The notes under the pieces are model-generated. The model ran no database searches, had not been told where the DNA came from, and saw only the letters and a program-made list of their open reading frames with translations. DNA of 64,000 nt from contig JAUIBT010000015.1 in the NCBI GenBank assembly GCA_030428255.1, positions 32,479 through 96,478 on the forward strand. The letters are read 5' to 3'. This DNA comes from Alphaproteobacteria bacterium. Its GTDB lineage: Bacteria > Pseudomonadota > Alphaproteobacteria > UBA7985 > JAUIBT01. The translations under genes were made by a program, and so were the position numbers. Below are positions 28,109 to 37,206 of this stretch, one piece after another; within the stretch, counting starts at the first letter, position 1, and every line of letters starts with the position of its first letter.

Positions 28109-29227
28109 ATGATTGATTTTACTGCGCGGTCCGCAGTTGCCTCAATCGCCGCTACCCTGGGCTTGGTTTTGGCGGTTCAGGCACAGGCCCAAGAAGGCAC
28201 CTTCACATTTGACGAAGGCGCACCTTTCAGCGGCTTCGATGCCCTCGTTTCGAGTGCGTCGCCCTTGGTAGTAGGCGCGGAGTTTGGCAACTTCTCCCCC
28301 GACAACACAATTCCTGGCTCGTTCCAGGAGGCGACAGCTTTGTCGCTGTTCGGGTTCGGTAAAAAAGCGCCCGCGCCCTCTCAACCGGTCAGCGTGACGC
28401 CTCCGGCCCCTCACGATACTATGACAGCCAACGGTGTGCAGCCTTACGCGCAGGCCAGCAGCGATTTGACCTTGGCAGCCGCCAACGATCCGATTGTTCG
28501 CGGCCCCGATGGACGCCTCTATCGCCTGCCCTTGAGTGCCCCTGTGCAACCCAATGGCGGTGCTTATGCCCCCCCGCAAGCCAGCACAGCCCCTGCCTTT
28601 GCTCCCGTACCCAACTCGGCGGGAAGCTTTGAGGACGGTCGCATTCCGGCGTCAATCGGCGCTCACATTGGCACCTTGGGCGCTGGCGTAAATGCCACCT
28701 TCTTTTTCTCAGATGCCTACTCCGTGACTGGCATCTATGAGTACGGTAAAATCGGCATTGATCGCGACACCTCAAAGATCGACAATCTGAGCTTTGACGC
28801 AGACGGTGACTCCGGTTCAGTCTACATGAACTTCCACCCCATGCGTTCAAACTTGCATCTGTCAGCGGGCCTGCAAAAGGGCGCGCCTGGGGTCTATGCT
28901 TCTGGCTCCAAGACCTTCTCTGGAACGACCATTGATTTTCAGGGCTCTTTGAACTCGTCTTGGAACTACGGCCCCTACCTGGGTGTCGGTGTCGGCAGCC
29001 GCAAGCGCTCAACCAGCGGCTTCTCCTATTACGGAGACCTGGGCCTGAGTTATATGGGCCAGTCTGACTCGACCTATAGCCAATCCGCCGCCTGCAATAC
29101 ATTGGCCCTAGCCGCCGATCAGACCTCGTGTCTCTCCTCGGCCAAAGCCTTCCGCGATTTGGTTGATGGCTTTGATGGCGAGTACCTCTTCCCCGTACTG
29201 CGCTTCGGTGCCAGCTACCGCTTCTAG
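28109..29227 (+). CDS. Predicted outer-membrane beta-barrel protein (paralog 1)
   Basis: A 372-residue protein with signal peptide (ATLGLVLAVQAQAQ) and the C-terminal strand FGASYRF, typical of barrels recognised by the BAM complex. Residues 20-175 are a Pro/Ala/Ser-rich non-barrel region. After this, amphipathic strands begin at ASIGAHIGTLGAG. Two cysteines (ACNTLALAADQTSC) sit in a loop near the end and probably pair. It resembles the next gene in its barrel part, so the two arose by tandem duplication. The ligand or pore role is unknown. No family name could be assigned. Confidence 0.72.
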   Translation: MIDFTARSAVASIAATLGLVLAVQAQAQEGTFTFDEGAPFSGFDALVSSASPLVVGAEFGNFSPDNTIPGSFQEATALSLFGFGKKAPAPSQPVSVTPPAPHDTMTANGVQPYAQASSDLTLAAANDPIVRGPDGRLYRLPLSAPVQPNGGAYAPPQASTAPAFAPVPNSAGSFEDGRIPASIGAHIGTLGAGVNATFFFSDAYSVTGIYEYGKIGIDRDTSKIDNLSFDADGDSGSVYMNFHPMRSNLHLSAGLQKGAPGVYASGSKTFSGTTIDFQGSLNSSWNYGPYLGVGVGSRKRSTSGFSYYGDLGLSYMGQSDSTYSQSAACNTLALAADQTSCLSSAKAFRDLVDGFDGEYLFPVLRFGASYRF

Positions 29228-29296
29228 GCAGGTCCGACGGTAGGGCTGAGCCGGACCATCCGGCCGCCCGCCCTGCCCCAATCTGCCCGGACCGAC

Positions 29297-29337
29297 AGAG
29301 CGCGCTTCACTCTCCTGACTTGTTCAAAGCGCGCTCT
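29297..29337 (+). terminator. Long perfect hairpin between the two barrel genes
   Basis: Arms AGAGCGCGCTT and AAGCGCGCTCT (11 bp, perfect) with a 19-nt loop are followed by TCCGTTCGTTT. It may terminate most transcripts of the first barrel gene or stabilise its mRNA. A second, weaker inverted repeat (TCGTTT/AAACGA) follows at about 29342-29370. Confidence 0.55.
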
Positions 29338-29426
29338 TCCGTTCGTTTAAACCGACCTCAAAACAAACGAGCTCCAAGTCCAATCCACCATCGGCTTGAC
29401 GCGATTGTCACAAGGAGGCACCGCTT

Positions 29427-30428
29427 ATGTCTTCTTATTCCAGACCGACCGCAGCCCTAGCGGCGCTCAGCTTAACCGGCATGCTCGCGCTCAATGCGCC
29501 TGGAGCAAGCGCCCAAGACCTGCCCCAGACCACCACCTTCGACCGCTCAATTTATGACGAGGCCAGCTTGCTGGCCACCTGGTCCTATGAGGAAAACGAT
29601 CTGTTTTCCAGCCATCCAGTGCTTGATTGGCACCAGAGCTTCGCGCCGAATACCAGGCCGGATATCAGGCCGGATATCAGGCATGACTGGCAGCAGCTTC
29701 ACACCGCTGCCTTGAGCGGGGGGCCGTCCTTGTCAACCAACTCCAATCCCACGGACCCTCTCTATGCCGGACAAGACGACACGCGCCCGAAGCTCTACAT
29801 CGGCGCGCATACAGGCTCGTTGGGTTTCGGCTTGCACGCGGGCTTGTTCGCAAACGCCCAGGCCTCTGCACGTTTGTCGGGCGATTTCCTCCATCTCGCC
29901 GTGGGTTTGGCAGGCGACGACACGGACGGACTTAGCTCCGGCGGCGGAAGCGGAACCAGCGGCTACACCTACAACGCCTCAGCGGTCATCGACAATCTAT
30001 CGGTCGCGCTAAGCGCCAACTACCACCCCGGCAATGGCGGTTTTTTTGTCGGTGGTGGCGCGCAAGTCGGCGCCCCTCACGCGAGCTTCAAAGCCAACGG
30101 CACCATTTGGGAAGGCAGCAATGCGGTGCCTTATACCTTGAAGGCCAAGGTGCAGCCCTCCTGGCCGATTGGCCCATATGCCAGCTTAGGCTATTCGGCC
30201 CAGCTTCAGGCCTCCCCCGGTTTGAGTTTTTTTGGTGAGCTGGGGGCTAGCTACTTCGGTGCCGTGGACACCAGCCAGAGCGCCAACCTCAACTGCTCGA
30301 GCTTTTCTACGAACGAAGCGCAGTCCGATTGCCAGAACATCCAAAGCGACTTTTCGAACGCGGTCGATAATTTCAGCGCTCAGTACGTCTACCCGGTGCT
30401 GCGCTTGGGCTTCAGCTACCGGTTCTAG
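29427..30428 (+). CDS. Predicted outer-membrane beta-barrel protein (paralog 2)
   Basis: A 333-residue protein with signal peptide (LTGMLALNAPGASAQ) and C-terminal strand LGFSYRF. Its barrel section starts at YIGAHTGSLGFGL, matching YIG/IGAH...GTLGAG in the gene before. Both share a late cysteine pair (NCSS...SDC here) and the ending YPVLRLGFSYRF versus FPVLRFGASYRF. The N-terminal region contains a short DNA-level duplication giving RPDIRPDIR. AAGGAGGCACC lies before ATG, a strong ribosome site. Function unknown; a strong terminator follows at 30462. Confidence 0.72.
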   Translation: MSSYSRPTAALAALSLTGMLALNAPGASAQDLPQTTTFDRSIYDEASLLATWSYEENDLFSSHPVLDWHQSFAPNTRPDIRPDIRHDWQQLHTAALSGGPSLSTNSNPTDPLYAGQDDTRPKLYIGAHTGSLGFGLHAGLFANAQASARLSGDFLHLAVGLAGDDTDGLSSGGGSGTSGYTYNASAVIDNLSVALSANYHPGNGGFFVGGGAQVGAPHASFKANGTIWEGSNAVPYTLKAKVQPSWPIGPYASLGYSAQLQASPGLSFFGELGASYFGAVDTSQSANLNCSSFSTNEAQSDCQNIQSDFSNAVDNFSAQYVYPVLRLGFSYRF

Positions 30429-30461
30429 CGCCAAGCAAATCCGCCACAAAGACAAAGGAGG

Positions 30462-30486
30462 GGAGCCTATAAGGGCTCCTTTTTTA
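30462..30486 (+). terminator. Intrinsic terminator after barrel gene 2
   Basis: GGAGCC, a 6-nt loop and GGCTCC are followed by TTTTTTT. It lies 34 bp after the stop codon. Confidence 0.9.
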
Positions 30487-30579
30487 TTGTTTAGACATAA
30501 CTCACATCAATATTAGTAATGTTAATTGTATTTTTGCGACTTTCTGGTTATGGTGATCCATCAACAAGGGGAGGACCAC

Positions 30580-31338
30580 ATGACCATTATCCGCCAAAGC
30601 AACGTCACTTTTGACCGCTGGCCGCAGTTTCGTAAAGCCGTAAAGGAAATGATCGCCAAAGGGACCTATGAACGGTTGGCACAAATTCATGCGACCCAAA
30701 AGATTGAGCCGGACGGTCTTATTAGTGCTCGCCACCGCATGCATGGTGCGTTCCACGGGCCCGTCGGCTTCAGACGCTTTTTGCCTTGGCACCGAGCCTA
30801 TCTTATCATATTCGAGCGTGAGTTGCGCACGATAGATAACAGCCTATCCTTGCCGTATTGGGATTGGGACAACGATTTGGGGCGGCTGATTGGTGTTTCA
30901 GATTTCTCAGCACTGTCTCCGGGCCGCAACCTTGGTCTGCCACCCGGCCAAAGGAGCGAGAACAACCAAAGCCGGGAATGGGAGTTCAATGAAACTCAGA
31001 CAATGAACTTGGAAAGCTACCCTGGTGAGTACTTCACCTTCAGCAGAATCCTTGAGGGCGGGCTTCATGCCATCGGGCACAACTGGATCGGAGGTGACAT
31101 GGCCAACACCCGGTTCTCGCCGAACGACATCATCTTTTGGATGCACCATGCCGCAGTAGATCGGGTTTGGGCCAAGTGGCAAACCAACAATCCGGGCGAG
31201 CGGGCATTCCTGAGTGGTAACGATGCACGTCTTGATCCTTGGGGCAGCCAATTTACAATCGACAATATCAACGATATCTCCGATCTTGGTGCCGATAGCT
31301 ACAGCTACGAAGACCCACAACGGCCAGCGACACCCTGA
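30580..31338 (+). CDS. Tyrosinase-family copper protein
   Basis: A 252-residue type-3 copper protein expected to oxidise phenols. The CuA region contains RHRMHGAFHG and FLPWHRAYLIIFERELR; the CuB region has LHAIGHNWIGG and IIFWMHHAAVDRVWAKWQ. The central PYWDWDND is also typical. ATG 30580 follows AAGGGGAGG, a strong ribosome site; the frame upstream to 30526 is not needed. No signal peptide and no caddie/MelC1-type partner are present, unlike Streptomyces tyrosinases. The gene and the 90 bp before it are visibly AT-richer than neighbours and it sits between two terminators, so it is a self-contained, possibly acquired unit. The substrate is unknown. Confidence 0.88.
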   Translation: MTIIRQSNVTFDRWPQFRKAVKEMIAKGTYERLAQIHATQKIEPDGLISARHRMHGAFHGPVGFRRFLPWHRAYLIIFERELRTIDNSLSLPYWDWDNDLGRLIGVSDFSALSPGRNLGLPPGQRSENNQSREWEFNETQTMNLESYPGEYFTFSRILEGGLHAIGHNWIGGDMANTRFSPNDIIFWMHHAAVDRVWAKWQTNNPGERAFLSGNDARLDPWGSQFTIDNINDISDLGADSYSYEDPQRPATP

Positions 31339-31358
31339 TCACGACCACAGACCAAACA

Positions 31359-31390
31359 AAAGGGGGAGAGCCGCCAGACCCTCCCCCTTT
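31359..31390. terminator. Bidirectional terminator, tyrosinase / leuB
   Basis: AAAGGGGGAG and CTCCCCCTTT form a perfect 10-bp stem with a 12-nt loop and T-runs on both strands. It serves the convergent tyrosinase (plus) and leuB (minus) genes. Confidence 0.88.
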
Positions 31391-31415
31391 TCATGTTCAA
31401 TCATTCCGCGCTTAA

Positions 31416-32528
31416 TCAGCGGGTGGCAGCATTCAGCTCGGCCAGGATGGCGTCGCCCATTTGCTGGGTCGAGACCAGTTGACCGCCCTTGGTCATGATG
31501 TCCGCCGTGCGCTTGCCCGAGGCCAGCACGCGATCAACCGCGCCTTCCAGCAGGTCTGCATCCGCACCCAGATCAAAGCTATAGCGCAGCGCCATGGCGA
31601 ACGACAACACGGTCGCCAGCGGGTTGGCCTTACCTTGGCCCGCAATGTCCGGCGCGGAGCCATGGACTGGCTCGTACAGCGCCTTGCGCTTGCCGCCAGC
31701 ATCGGGAGCACCCAGCGAGGCCGAGGGCAGCATGCCCAGCGAGCCGGTCAGCATGGCCGCCACGTCCGACAGCATGTCGCCGAACAGGTTGTCACACACG
31801 ATGACATCATACTGCTTGGGATTGCGCACCAACTGCATGCCACAGTTGTCAGCCAGAACGTGCTCCAGCTCAACGCTGGGGAATTCGTTGGTGTGAACCC
31901 AAGTCACTTCTTCGCGCCACAGCACGCCCGATTGCATGACGTTGGACTTTTCGCTTGAAGCAACGCGGTTCGAGCGCTTGCCCGCCAGATCGAAGGCCAC
32001 ACGCGCAATGCGGCGGATTTCTTCGGTGGTGTAACGCTGCGTATCGATGCCCTCGCGCTGACCATTGGGCAGGTCGCGGATTTCTTTGGGCTCGCCGAAA
32101 TAAACGCCGCCTGTCAGCTCGCGCACGATCAGGATGTCCAGGCCAGACACCAGCTCAGGTTTCAGCGACGAGGCCTCCACCAGCGCATCAAAGCACAGCG
32201 CTGGGCGCAGGTTGGCGAACAGCTCCATGTCTTTGCGCAGACGCAGCAGGCCACGCTCGGGCTTCAGATGGAAGGGGTTGGGGTCCCACTGCGGGCCGCC
32301 CACCGCGCCGAACAGCACCGTATCCGCAGACATGGCCTTGTCCATACAGGCGTCTGTAATGGCTTCGCCGTGCGCTTCAAGCGCTGCACCGCCGACCAGA
32401 TCCTCATCGACATTGACGTTGAAATCACGGTTCGTGCCAAACCAATCGATCAGTCGGCGAACCTCTCCCATCACCTCCGGGCCGATACCATCGCCGGGAA
32501 GGACTAAAACATTGTATGCATTGCTCAT
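31416..32528 (-). CDS. leuB: 3-isopropylmalate dehydrogenase
   Basis: Oxidatively decarboxylates 3-isopropylmalate in leucine synthesis. The 370-residue protein begins [20 protein letters not shown]. It has [10 protein letters not shown], the substrate-binding arginines in [27 protein letters not shown], and the metal-binding region [19 protein letters not shown] 32528 gives the family-typical start. leuA lies 26 kb away in this window and leuCD are not seen, so the pathway is split. Assignment is secure. Confidence 0.97.
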   Translation of the reverse strand: MSNAYNVLVLPGDGIGPEVMGEVRRLIDWFGTNRDFNVNVDEDLVGGAALEAHGEAITDACMDKAMSADTVLFGAVGGPQWDPNPFHLKPERGLLRLRKDMELFANLRPALCFDALVEASSLKPELVSGLDILIVRELTGGVYFGEPKEIRDLPNGQREGIDTQRYTTEEIRRIARVAFDLAGKRSNRVASSEKSNVMQSGVLWREEVTWVHTNEFPSVELEHVLADNCGMQLVRNPKQYDVIVCDNLFGDMLSDVAAMLTGSLGMLPSASLGAPDAGGKRKALYEPVHGSAPDIAGQGKANPLATVLSFAMALRYSFDLGADADLLEGAVDRVLASGKRTADIMTKGGQLVSTQQMGDAILAELNAATR

Positions 32529-32757
32529 GCGACTTGCCTTAGACCAAGCCATAGGCGGCAGCAAGAGGCAAAATGTGCCACCGCCTCACCGTAGACGCTG
32601 CGCTCGGCCTTTCCACCAAGCGAAGGCCCTCTTGCACCTTAGTTTCTCAACTTTTGGTTGAAATTTGCACGATTTTTGGCTAGTCTGCGCGGATTATTCG
32701 ATTGTTTTGATCATCCCCCGATTTTCGCCTCTGGCCCCCTGCGGGCCCAAGGAACTT

Positions 32758-34053
32758 ATGTTGTATTTCTCTTTGCGTCGCTGGAGCCTGTTTGCGGTCG
32801 GCCTCGCGTTGCTGTGGAGCAGCGGTTGTTCGCGCTTTTCCGGCACCGAAACTCCTAACACACAGCCCGCGCCGAGCTTGGTCTACCCCGAGCTCGCGCC
32901 TGAGCGCGTTGCGCTGCAACCCGTTGAGCATTATCGCCTGGACGGTTGGCAAAGCGATCGCTTCAGCCAGGTGCTGCCCGCGCTACAACGCTCCTGCAAA
33001 GCCTATGTCAAGATGCCCGCCAACAAACCAGTGGGCAAGACCGCGCTTGGCGGCTATGCGGGCGACTGGCACCCCATCTGCAAAGACTTGTTGGCGCGAT
33101 CCTTCCGCAGCGACGCCGCGCTGCGCAGTTATCTGGAGCGCAATTTCAACGCCTACCTAGTTTCAAGTACGCGCGGCGATGAGGGCACCTTTACCGGATA
33201 TTACACGGCCCATGTTCAGGCCTCAAAGAAGCCCAGCGCCTTCTATGCAACCCCACTGTATGCAGCGCCCAGGAATTGGAAGGCGCTGAAGGGCAACGCC
33301 AACCTGACACGTCAAGCCATAGAGCAAGGCGCGCTGCGCGGCCAAGGGCTTGAGTTGCTGTGGGTCAGCGACCCCGTTGACGCTTTTTTGCTGCATATTC
33401 AAGGGTCTGGTATCGCAACCCTGCCCGACGGCCGCCAGGTCTCGATCCGCTATGCCGGTAACAACGGCCACAAGTTCAAGTCGATCCACCGCGCCATGGC
33501 CGCGCAAGGCTATGATAAGTCCAAAGAAGGGCTGACCATGACGGCGGTGGCCTCATGGCTCAAGCGCCACCCAGTCAAAGCGCGCAAAATCATGTGGGAG
33601 AACCCGCGCTTCATCTACTTCTCCATGTCCGACGAACCCGGAACCATCGGCGCCATGGGCGTGCCCCTGACCGCCACTCGCTCGCTGGCGGTGGACCCTG
33701 CCTTCATTCCGCTGGGCGTGCCCTTATGGCTCAGCACCAGCTTCTTGGACGAGCAGGGCAAGCGACACGCCATCAATCGCCTTATGGTGGCCCAAGATAC
33801 CGGCACGGCCATCAAGGGCGCAATCCGCGGCGACTTCTTCTGGGGCGCAGGCCCAGAGGCCCAATGGGCCGCCAGCCGTATGAAAAACCCAGGCCGCTAT
33901 GCAATTTTGCTGCCAAAATCTGGATCTCAGGGCTTGCCAAGCAAGCAAACAGCCGCCAAATCAGGGCTTTACACGGCCATGAGCACACCCGCTTTAGAGC
34001 CGCCCTCTGGCGCCTGGCGCGCCGACTGGGCAGCACTCGAGCAGGCGCTCTAG
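32758..34053 (+). CDS. mltA: Membrane-bound lytic murein transglycosylase A
   Basis: Outer-membrane lipoprotein that cleaves glycan strands to 1,6-anhydro-muropeptides. From ATG 32758 (AAGGA upstream) the product is 431 residues with lipobox SSGC near residue 22. MltA blocks include FTGYYTAHVQASKKPS, LLHIQGSGIATLPDGR, the YAGNNGHKFKSI segment, and the 3D domain with SLAVDPAFIPLG and AQDTGTAIKGAIRGDFFWG, which contains the catalytic Asp. The gene heads a plus-strand cluster with the methyltransferase-like, Smr and XRE genes. Confidence 0.95.
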   Translation: MLYFSLRRWSLFAVGLALLWSSGCSRFSGTETPNTQPAPSLVYPELAPERVALQPVEHYRLDGWQSDRFSQVLPALQRSCKAYVKMPANKPVGKTALGGYAGDWHPICKDLLARSFRSDAALRSYLERNFNAYLVSSTRGDEGTFTGYYTAHVQASKKPSAFYATPLYAAPRNWKALKGNANLTRQAIEQGALRGQGLELLWVSDPVDAFLLHIQGSGIATLPDGRQVSIRYAGNNGHKFKSIHRAMAAQGYDKSKEGLTMTAVASWLKRHPVKARKIMWENPRFIYFSMSDEPGTIGAMGVPLTATRSLAVDPAFIPLGVPLWLSTSFLDEQGKRHAINRLMVAQDTGTAIKGAIRGDFFWGAGPEAQWAASRMKNPGRYAILLPKSGSQGLPSKQTAAKSGLYTAMSTPALEPPSGAWRADWAALEQAL

Positions 34054-34098
34054 GCAACGACGCCGACGAACCATCGCCTACACTAGCCGAGAGCCCGC

Positions 34099-34773
34099 AT
34101 GAGCCAAGCCCCGAAACACCTGCAGATGGTACTCGACGCGCAAGCCGCAGCGACCAGCTTGCCCAGTCCTGAAGACCAAGCCAACCTGCTTGCCCTGGGT
34201 CCTCTTGTGCGCAGCCTGGTCTCCAGCATCACCCAAGGCTTGGTGCTCGAGCTGGAGGGCGGCCATGGCTTGCTGACCGCTTGGCTGCAAGATGGCCTGC
34301 ACTATGACATCCCGCTGGTGGTGATCGACCCTCATGCACCGCGTCTGGCGCGCTGTGAGGCCCATCTCTACCCCGACCTGCGCCTGGCCTTTCACGTCCA
34401 ACACGGCCAGACGTTTCTTGAAGACATGTCCGACAAGCAATTCGCTTTGCTGGTCGATCACCGCCTGCACACAGACCTTGCTCGCTTAGCGCTTGCGGTT
34501 GGCCGACTTGATGTCGGCGGCATGCTGATCACCCGCCTCAGCCCGGACCTGCAAGAGGCACTCGACGGCCAGCGCGACCCGGCTTTGACCCGCTTGCGCT
34601 GGAGCCCCTTACCAGGTGGCTGGCAACTGGCGGTCTTGGGGCCCCAGATCCCTAGCCGGCGCGGCGGGCGCGCCAATCGCATCATCGGTCGCGTTCCGCG
34701 CAGTGCAAACGCCGGCAGCGAAACCACTTCTAGCCTTGAGGCGGCCATCGAGCAGGCCCTGCCGGGCTCGTGA
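34099..34773 (+). CDS. Degenerate class I methyltransferase-like protein
   Basis: A 224-residue cytoplasmic protein with no firm family. It has a Rossmann-like layout: LVLELEGGHGLLTAWLQD resembles methyltransferase motif I, VVIDPHAPRLARCEA fits the next strand and its acidic end, then a conserved-looking DKQFALLVDHRLHTDLARLA and GGMLITRL. The usual GxGxG loop is altered to EGGHG, so SAM binding is uncertain. Its last four bases overlap the GTG of the Smr gene (GTGA), pointing to coupled translation. The C-terminal 50 residues are Arg/Ser-rich. Confidence 0.6.
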   Translation: MSQAPKHLQMVLDAQAAATSLPSPEDQANLLALGPLVRSLVSSITQGLVLELEGGHGLLTAWLQDGLHYDIPLVVIDPHAPRLARCEAHLYPDLRLAFHVQHGQTFLEDMSDKQFALLVDHRLHTDLARLALAVGRLDVGGMLITRLSPDLQEALDGQRDPALTRLRWSPLPGGWQLAVLGPQIPSRRGGRANRIIGRVPRSANAGSETTSSLEAAIEQALPGS

Positions 34774-35420
34774 GTGCGCGCAAGGGCAAGGCGGCACGCC
34801 GGTTGAGCGATGAGGATCGCGACCTGTGGCGGCTTATGACCCAGAGCGTTACGCCGCTTGCCGCCAAGCCTGCCTTTTCGGACAAACTCAGCGCCTTGCC
34901 AGGCCCCCCAGAGCCCGACCCCAAGCCCTTGCTGCCTGGACAAGAGGCCAAGCCCGCGAAGCAGCGAGGCTTCGCGCGACCGCAAGCCCAATTGCCACCG
35001 CTGTTTGCGCCGCCCCCTGCCCCCACGCCCTACCTGAAGCACGGCGAAGCCCAGGGTATCGACCGACGCAAGTTGAAGCGCATGCAGCGCGGCAAGCTGG
35101 AGATCCAAGCCCGCCTGGATCTGCACGGCTTTACTCAGAGCCAAGCCCAAGCGGCGGTCATCGAATTTCTAGAGCGCTGCCAGGCGCAAGACAAACGCAA
35201 CGTGATCATTGTGACCGGCAAGGGCAACAGCAAAGAAGGCGGTGGCGTTCTGCGCTCGCGCCTGCCCGAGTGGCTGAACCTGCCGCCCAATCGTCAACGC
35301 GTGCTCAGCTATGACTATAGCCAACCCAAGGATGGCGGCACTGGCGCGCTCTATGTGGTGTTGCGTAAAGCCCGCAGCCCGCAGTCACCTGCACCGCGCC
35401 CATTTGGCAGGTTCAAATGA
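34770..35420 (+). CDS. Smr-domain protein (MutS2-type nuclease domain)
   Basis: A 216-residue protein. The first 100 residues are Pro/Ala/Lys-rich and probably disordered. The C-terminal Smr domain has LDLHGFTQSQAQ and the glycine motif TGKGNSKEGGGVL, as in stand-alone Smr proteins. These nick or bind structured DNA or RNA, and some act on stalled ribosomes. It starts at GTG 34770 inside the previous stop (GTGA) and ends inside the next start (ATGA), so three genes are translationally chained. Homologs next to mltA are common in alphaproteobacteria. Confidence 0.9.
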   Translation: MSARKGKAARRLSDEDRDLWRLMTQSVTPLAAKPAFSDKLSALPGPPEPDPKPLLPGQEAKPAKQRGFARPQAQLPPLFAPPPAPTPYLKHGEAQGIDRRKLKRMQRGKLEIQARLDLHGFTQSQAQAAVIEFLERCQAQDKRNVIIVTGKGNSKEGGGVLRSRLPEWLNLPPNRQRVLSYDYSQPKDGGTGALYVVLRKARSPQSPAPRPFGRFK

Positions 35421-35914
35421 CCAAGCCCGCCGCCCCGCTCCGAAGTTCGACAGCGCCCTTACTGGGGCAAAAGCAGCGCCAGCGCCCAGGCCCAAAGCCC
35501 AAGCGCTTGCAGGCCGCAGGACGCGCGGCGGCGGCCTCAAATCTAACGCCGTTTGGCCAACGCTTGCGGGCGCTACGCGCCGAACGTGGCCTGTCCGCGA
35601 GCGAAATGGCCCGCGCCTTGGGCGTGTCGGCAGCCTATCTGTCCGCCTTGGAACATGGACAGCGCGGCAAGCCGTCCGCGCGGCTTATGCATCTGATTTG
35701 TCAGTATTTTAATATCATTTGGGACGAAGCCGACGCACTTGCCCTGCTGGCGGAACTCTCTGATCCTAAGCTCAAGCTCGACACCTCGGGCCTGTCTGCC
35801 GAACACACGCTGTTGGCCAACCGCTTCGCCCGCAGCCTGCCCAAAATGAGCCAGGGGCAGGCCCGACGCCTGCTGCGCACCTTCGAAAAGCTCGACACCG
35901 AAACCGAGGCTTAG
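35417..35914 (+). CDS. XRE-family helix-turn-helix regulator
   Basis: A 165-residue protein. After a basic, disordered 45-residue N-terminus, the HTH domain reads FGQRLRALRAERGLSASEMA followed by the recognition helix region VSAAYLSALEHGQRGKPS. The C-terminal 70 residues are helical (HTLLANRFARSLPKMSQGQA). Its ATG overlaps the Smr stop. The target promoter is unknown. A 17-nt tandem repeat lies directly after the stop. Confidence 0.88.
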   Translation: MTKPAAPLRSSTAPLLGQKQRQRPGPKPKRLQAAGRAAAASNLTPFGQRLRALRAERGLSASEMARALGVSAAYLSALEHGQRGKPSARLMHLICQYFNIIWDEADALALLAELSDPKLKLDTSGLSAEHTLLANRFARSLPKMSQGQARRLLRTFEKLDTETEA

Positions 35915-35924
35915 GGCGCCGTGC

Positions 35925-35975
35925 TCAGGCAGGGCTCGAGGTCAGGCAGGGCTCGAGGTCAGGCAGGGCTCGAGG
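35925..35975. repeat. 17-nt tandem repeat, three copies
   Basis: TCAGGCAGGGCTCGAGG is repeated three times without mismatch between the XRE gene and the convergent M48 protease gene. No hairpin with a T-run is present. Confidence 0.9.
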
Positions 35976-35990
35976 TCAGCGGCTGAAGCG

Positions 35991-37082
35991 CTACTCCTGC
36001 AGTTGTTCGCGCAACCGGCGAATGCGCTTTTGCGTGTTGGGATGGGTCGAGGCCCAGGCAGGCATCGCGAAGCCCTCAGCCTCCTCCATGGCTTGAATGC
36101 GCTCCAAGAAGCCAATCAGCCCTTCAGGATCGTAGCCCGCCTGGCGGCTCAGGGCGAGACCAAAGTCGTCTGCTGAGCGCTCATGGTCCCGCGAATAGGC
36201 CAGTTCTAGCAAGGCTTGGCCGTTGACCAGCACGTGCTCAAACAGCATGCCCGCGTCGCCAAAGATCAGGCTCATCAAGAGGTAGACCGCCGAAGAGCTG
36301 TAAAGATTTTCCAGGCCGTGGCGCTCGACGACATGCCCGATCTCGTGCGCCAAAACACCTGCCATCACGTCGTCAGACCCTGTCCCGTTCTCCGGCCAGA
36401 CCTCATACAAGAGCCCTTGGGTGACAACCACAGTTCCACCCGGCAGTGCGAAGGCATTGGGAAGATGGACGTCGGCAATAAGCAGCTTGAATTCGCGTTG
36501 CGTCTCCAGTTTCGCCGACAAGCGATCCAGAATGTCTTGGGTCTTGGCTTGCCGGATTTCGTCCGAGTGCGCGCGAATTTTCATCGTGACCCCCAGTACT
36601 TGCAAGCTTGAGTCATCCATTAAGGACATCCAACTCACTGGGGTTACACGAGCCGCCGCGCGCGCCGCCACCGGAACGCCTTGGCTCCAGAGCAGCCAGC
36701 CGGCGAGAAAGATCATCCCCACCGCGACCACGAGCCATCGCCTTGATGTCTCAAATCGGCCAATGCCCTGCTGGCCAGCGGGCTCACCCAGCAGATCGGC
36801 GATGGCAGGGTCTCGGGTTAGGAAGAGGTGGCCGCCGGGCAAACGAACCCGCCGTGGCGCCGATCCCAAAGCGGGCTCCAATCTTGCCTGCGCTATGGGG
36901 CAGTCGAACAGTTGTTCGCCGTCGCTTAGTGCGACCAGGTAGAGACGGTCGCTCGTGCGCCGCTCAAGGCGCGCGTCGTGTATCCTGGAGCGGCCGCTGC
37001 GCATGGCTTGGCCTATAACGCTGGGTCGATCTGAGGGGCTCGGGTCCACCGCCGCTGTTGGTCCTTGCTCTTGCTCGCTCAT
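35991..37082 (-). CDS. M48-family zinc metalloprotease, membrane-anchored
   Basis: A 363-residue protein from ATG 37082 (GGGAGCC upstream). Residues 1-115 are a cytoplasmic-type region with a DGEQLFDCPIAQARLEPALG segment. One transmembrane helix follows (WLVVAVGMIFLAGWLLW). The protease domain has the zinc site HEIGHVVERH near residue 240, the third ligand region in YSRDHERSADDFGL, and the typical FALPGGTVVVTQGLL. It lies downstream of a DUF898 membrane-protein gene on the same strand, 124 bp apart. That pairing recurs in proteobacteria, and a role in envelope protein quality control is inferred. Confidence 0.9.
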   Translation of the reverse strand: MSEQEQGPTAAVDPSPSDRPSVIGQAMRSGRSRIHDARLERRTSDRLYLVALSDGEQLFDCPIAQARLEPALGSAPRRVRLPGGHLFLTRDPAIADLLGEPAGQQGIGRFETSRRWLVVAVGMIFLAGWLLWSQGVPVAARAAARVTPVSWMSLMDDSSLQVLGVTMKIRAHSDEIRQAKTQDILDRLSAKLETQREFKLLIADVHLPNAFALPGGTVVVTQGLLYEVWPENGTGSDDVMAGVLAHEIGHVVERHGLENLYSSSAVYLLMSLIFGDAGMLFEHVLVNGQALLELAYSRDHERSADDFGLALSRQAGYDPEGLIGFLERIQAMEEAEGFAMPAWASTHPNTQKRIRRLREQLQE

Positions 37083-37206
37083 GGCGCTTTGGCTCCCTAT
37101 GCTAGCGTATACTGACTGTTGCCAAGGCAACCTCGCTCAAAGCATCGAATATCGCAGCCTTTCTTGGCCAACCGCTGAGCGCCTTGCTCTGAACTCGGCA
37201 CCTCGA

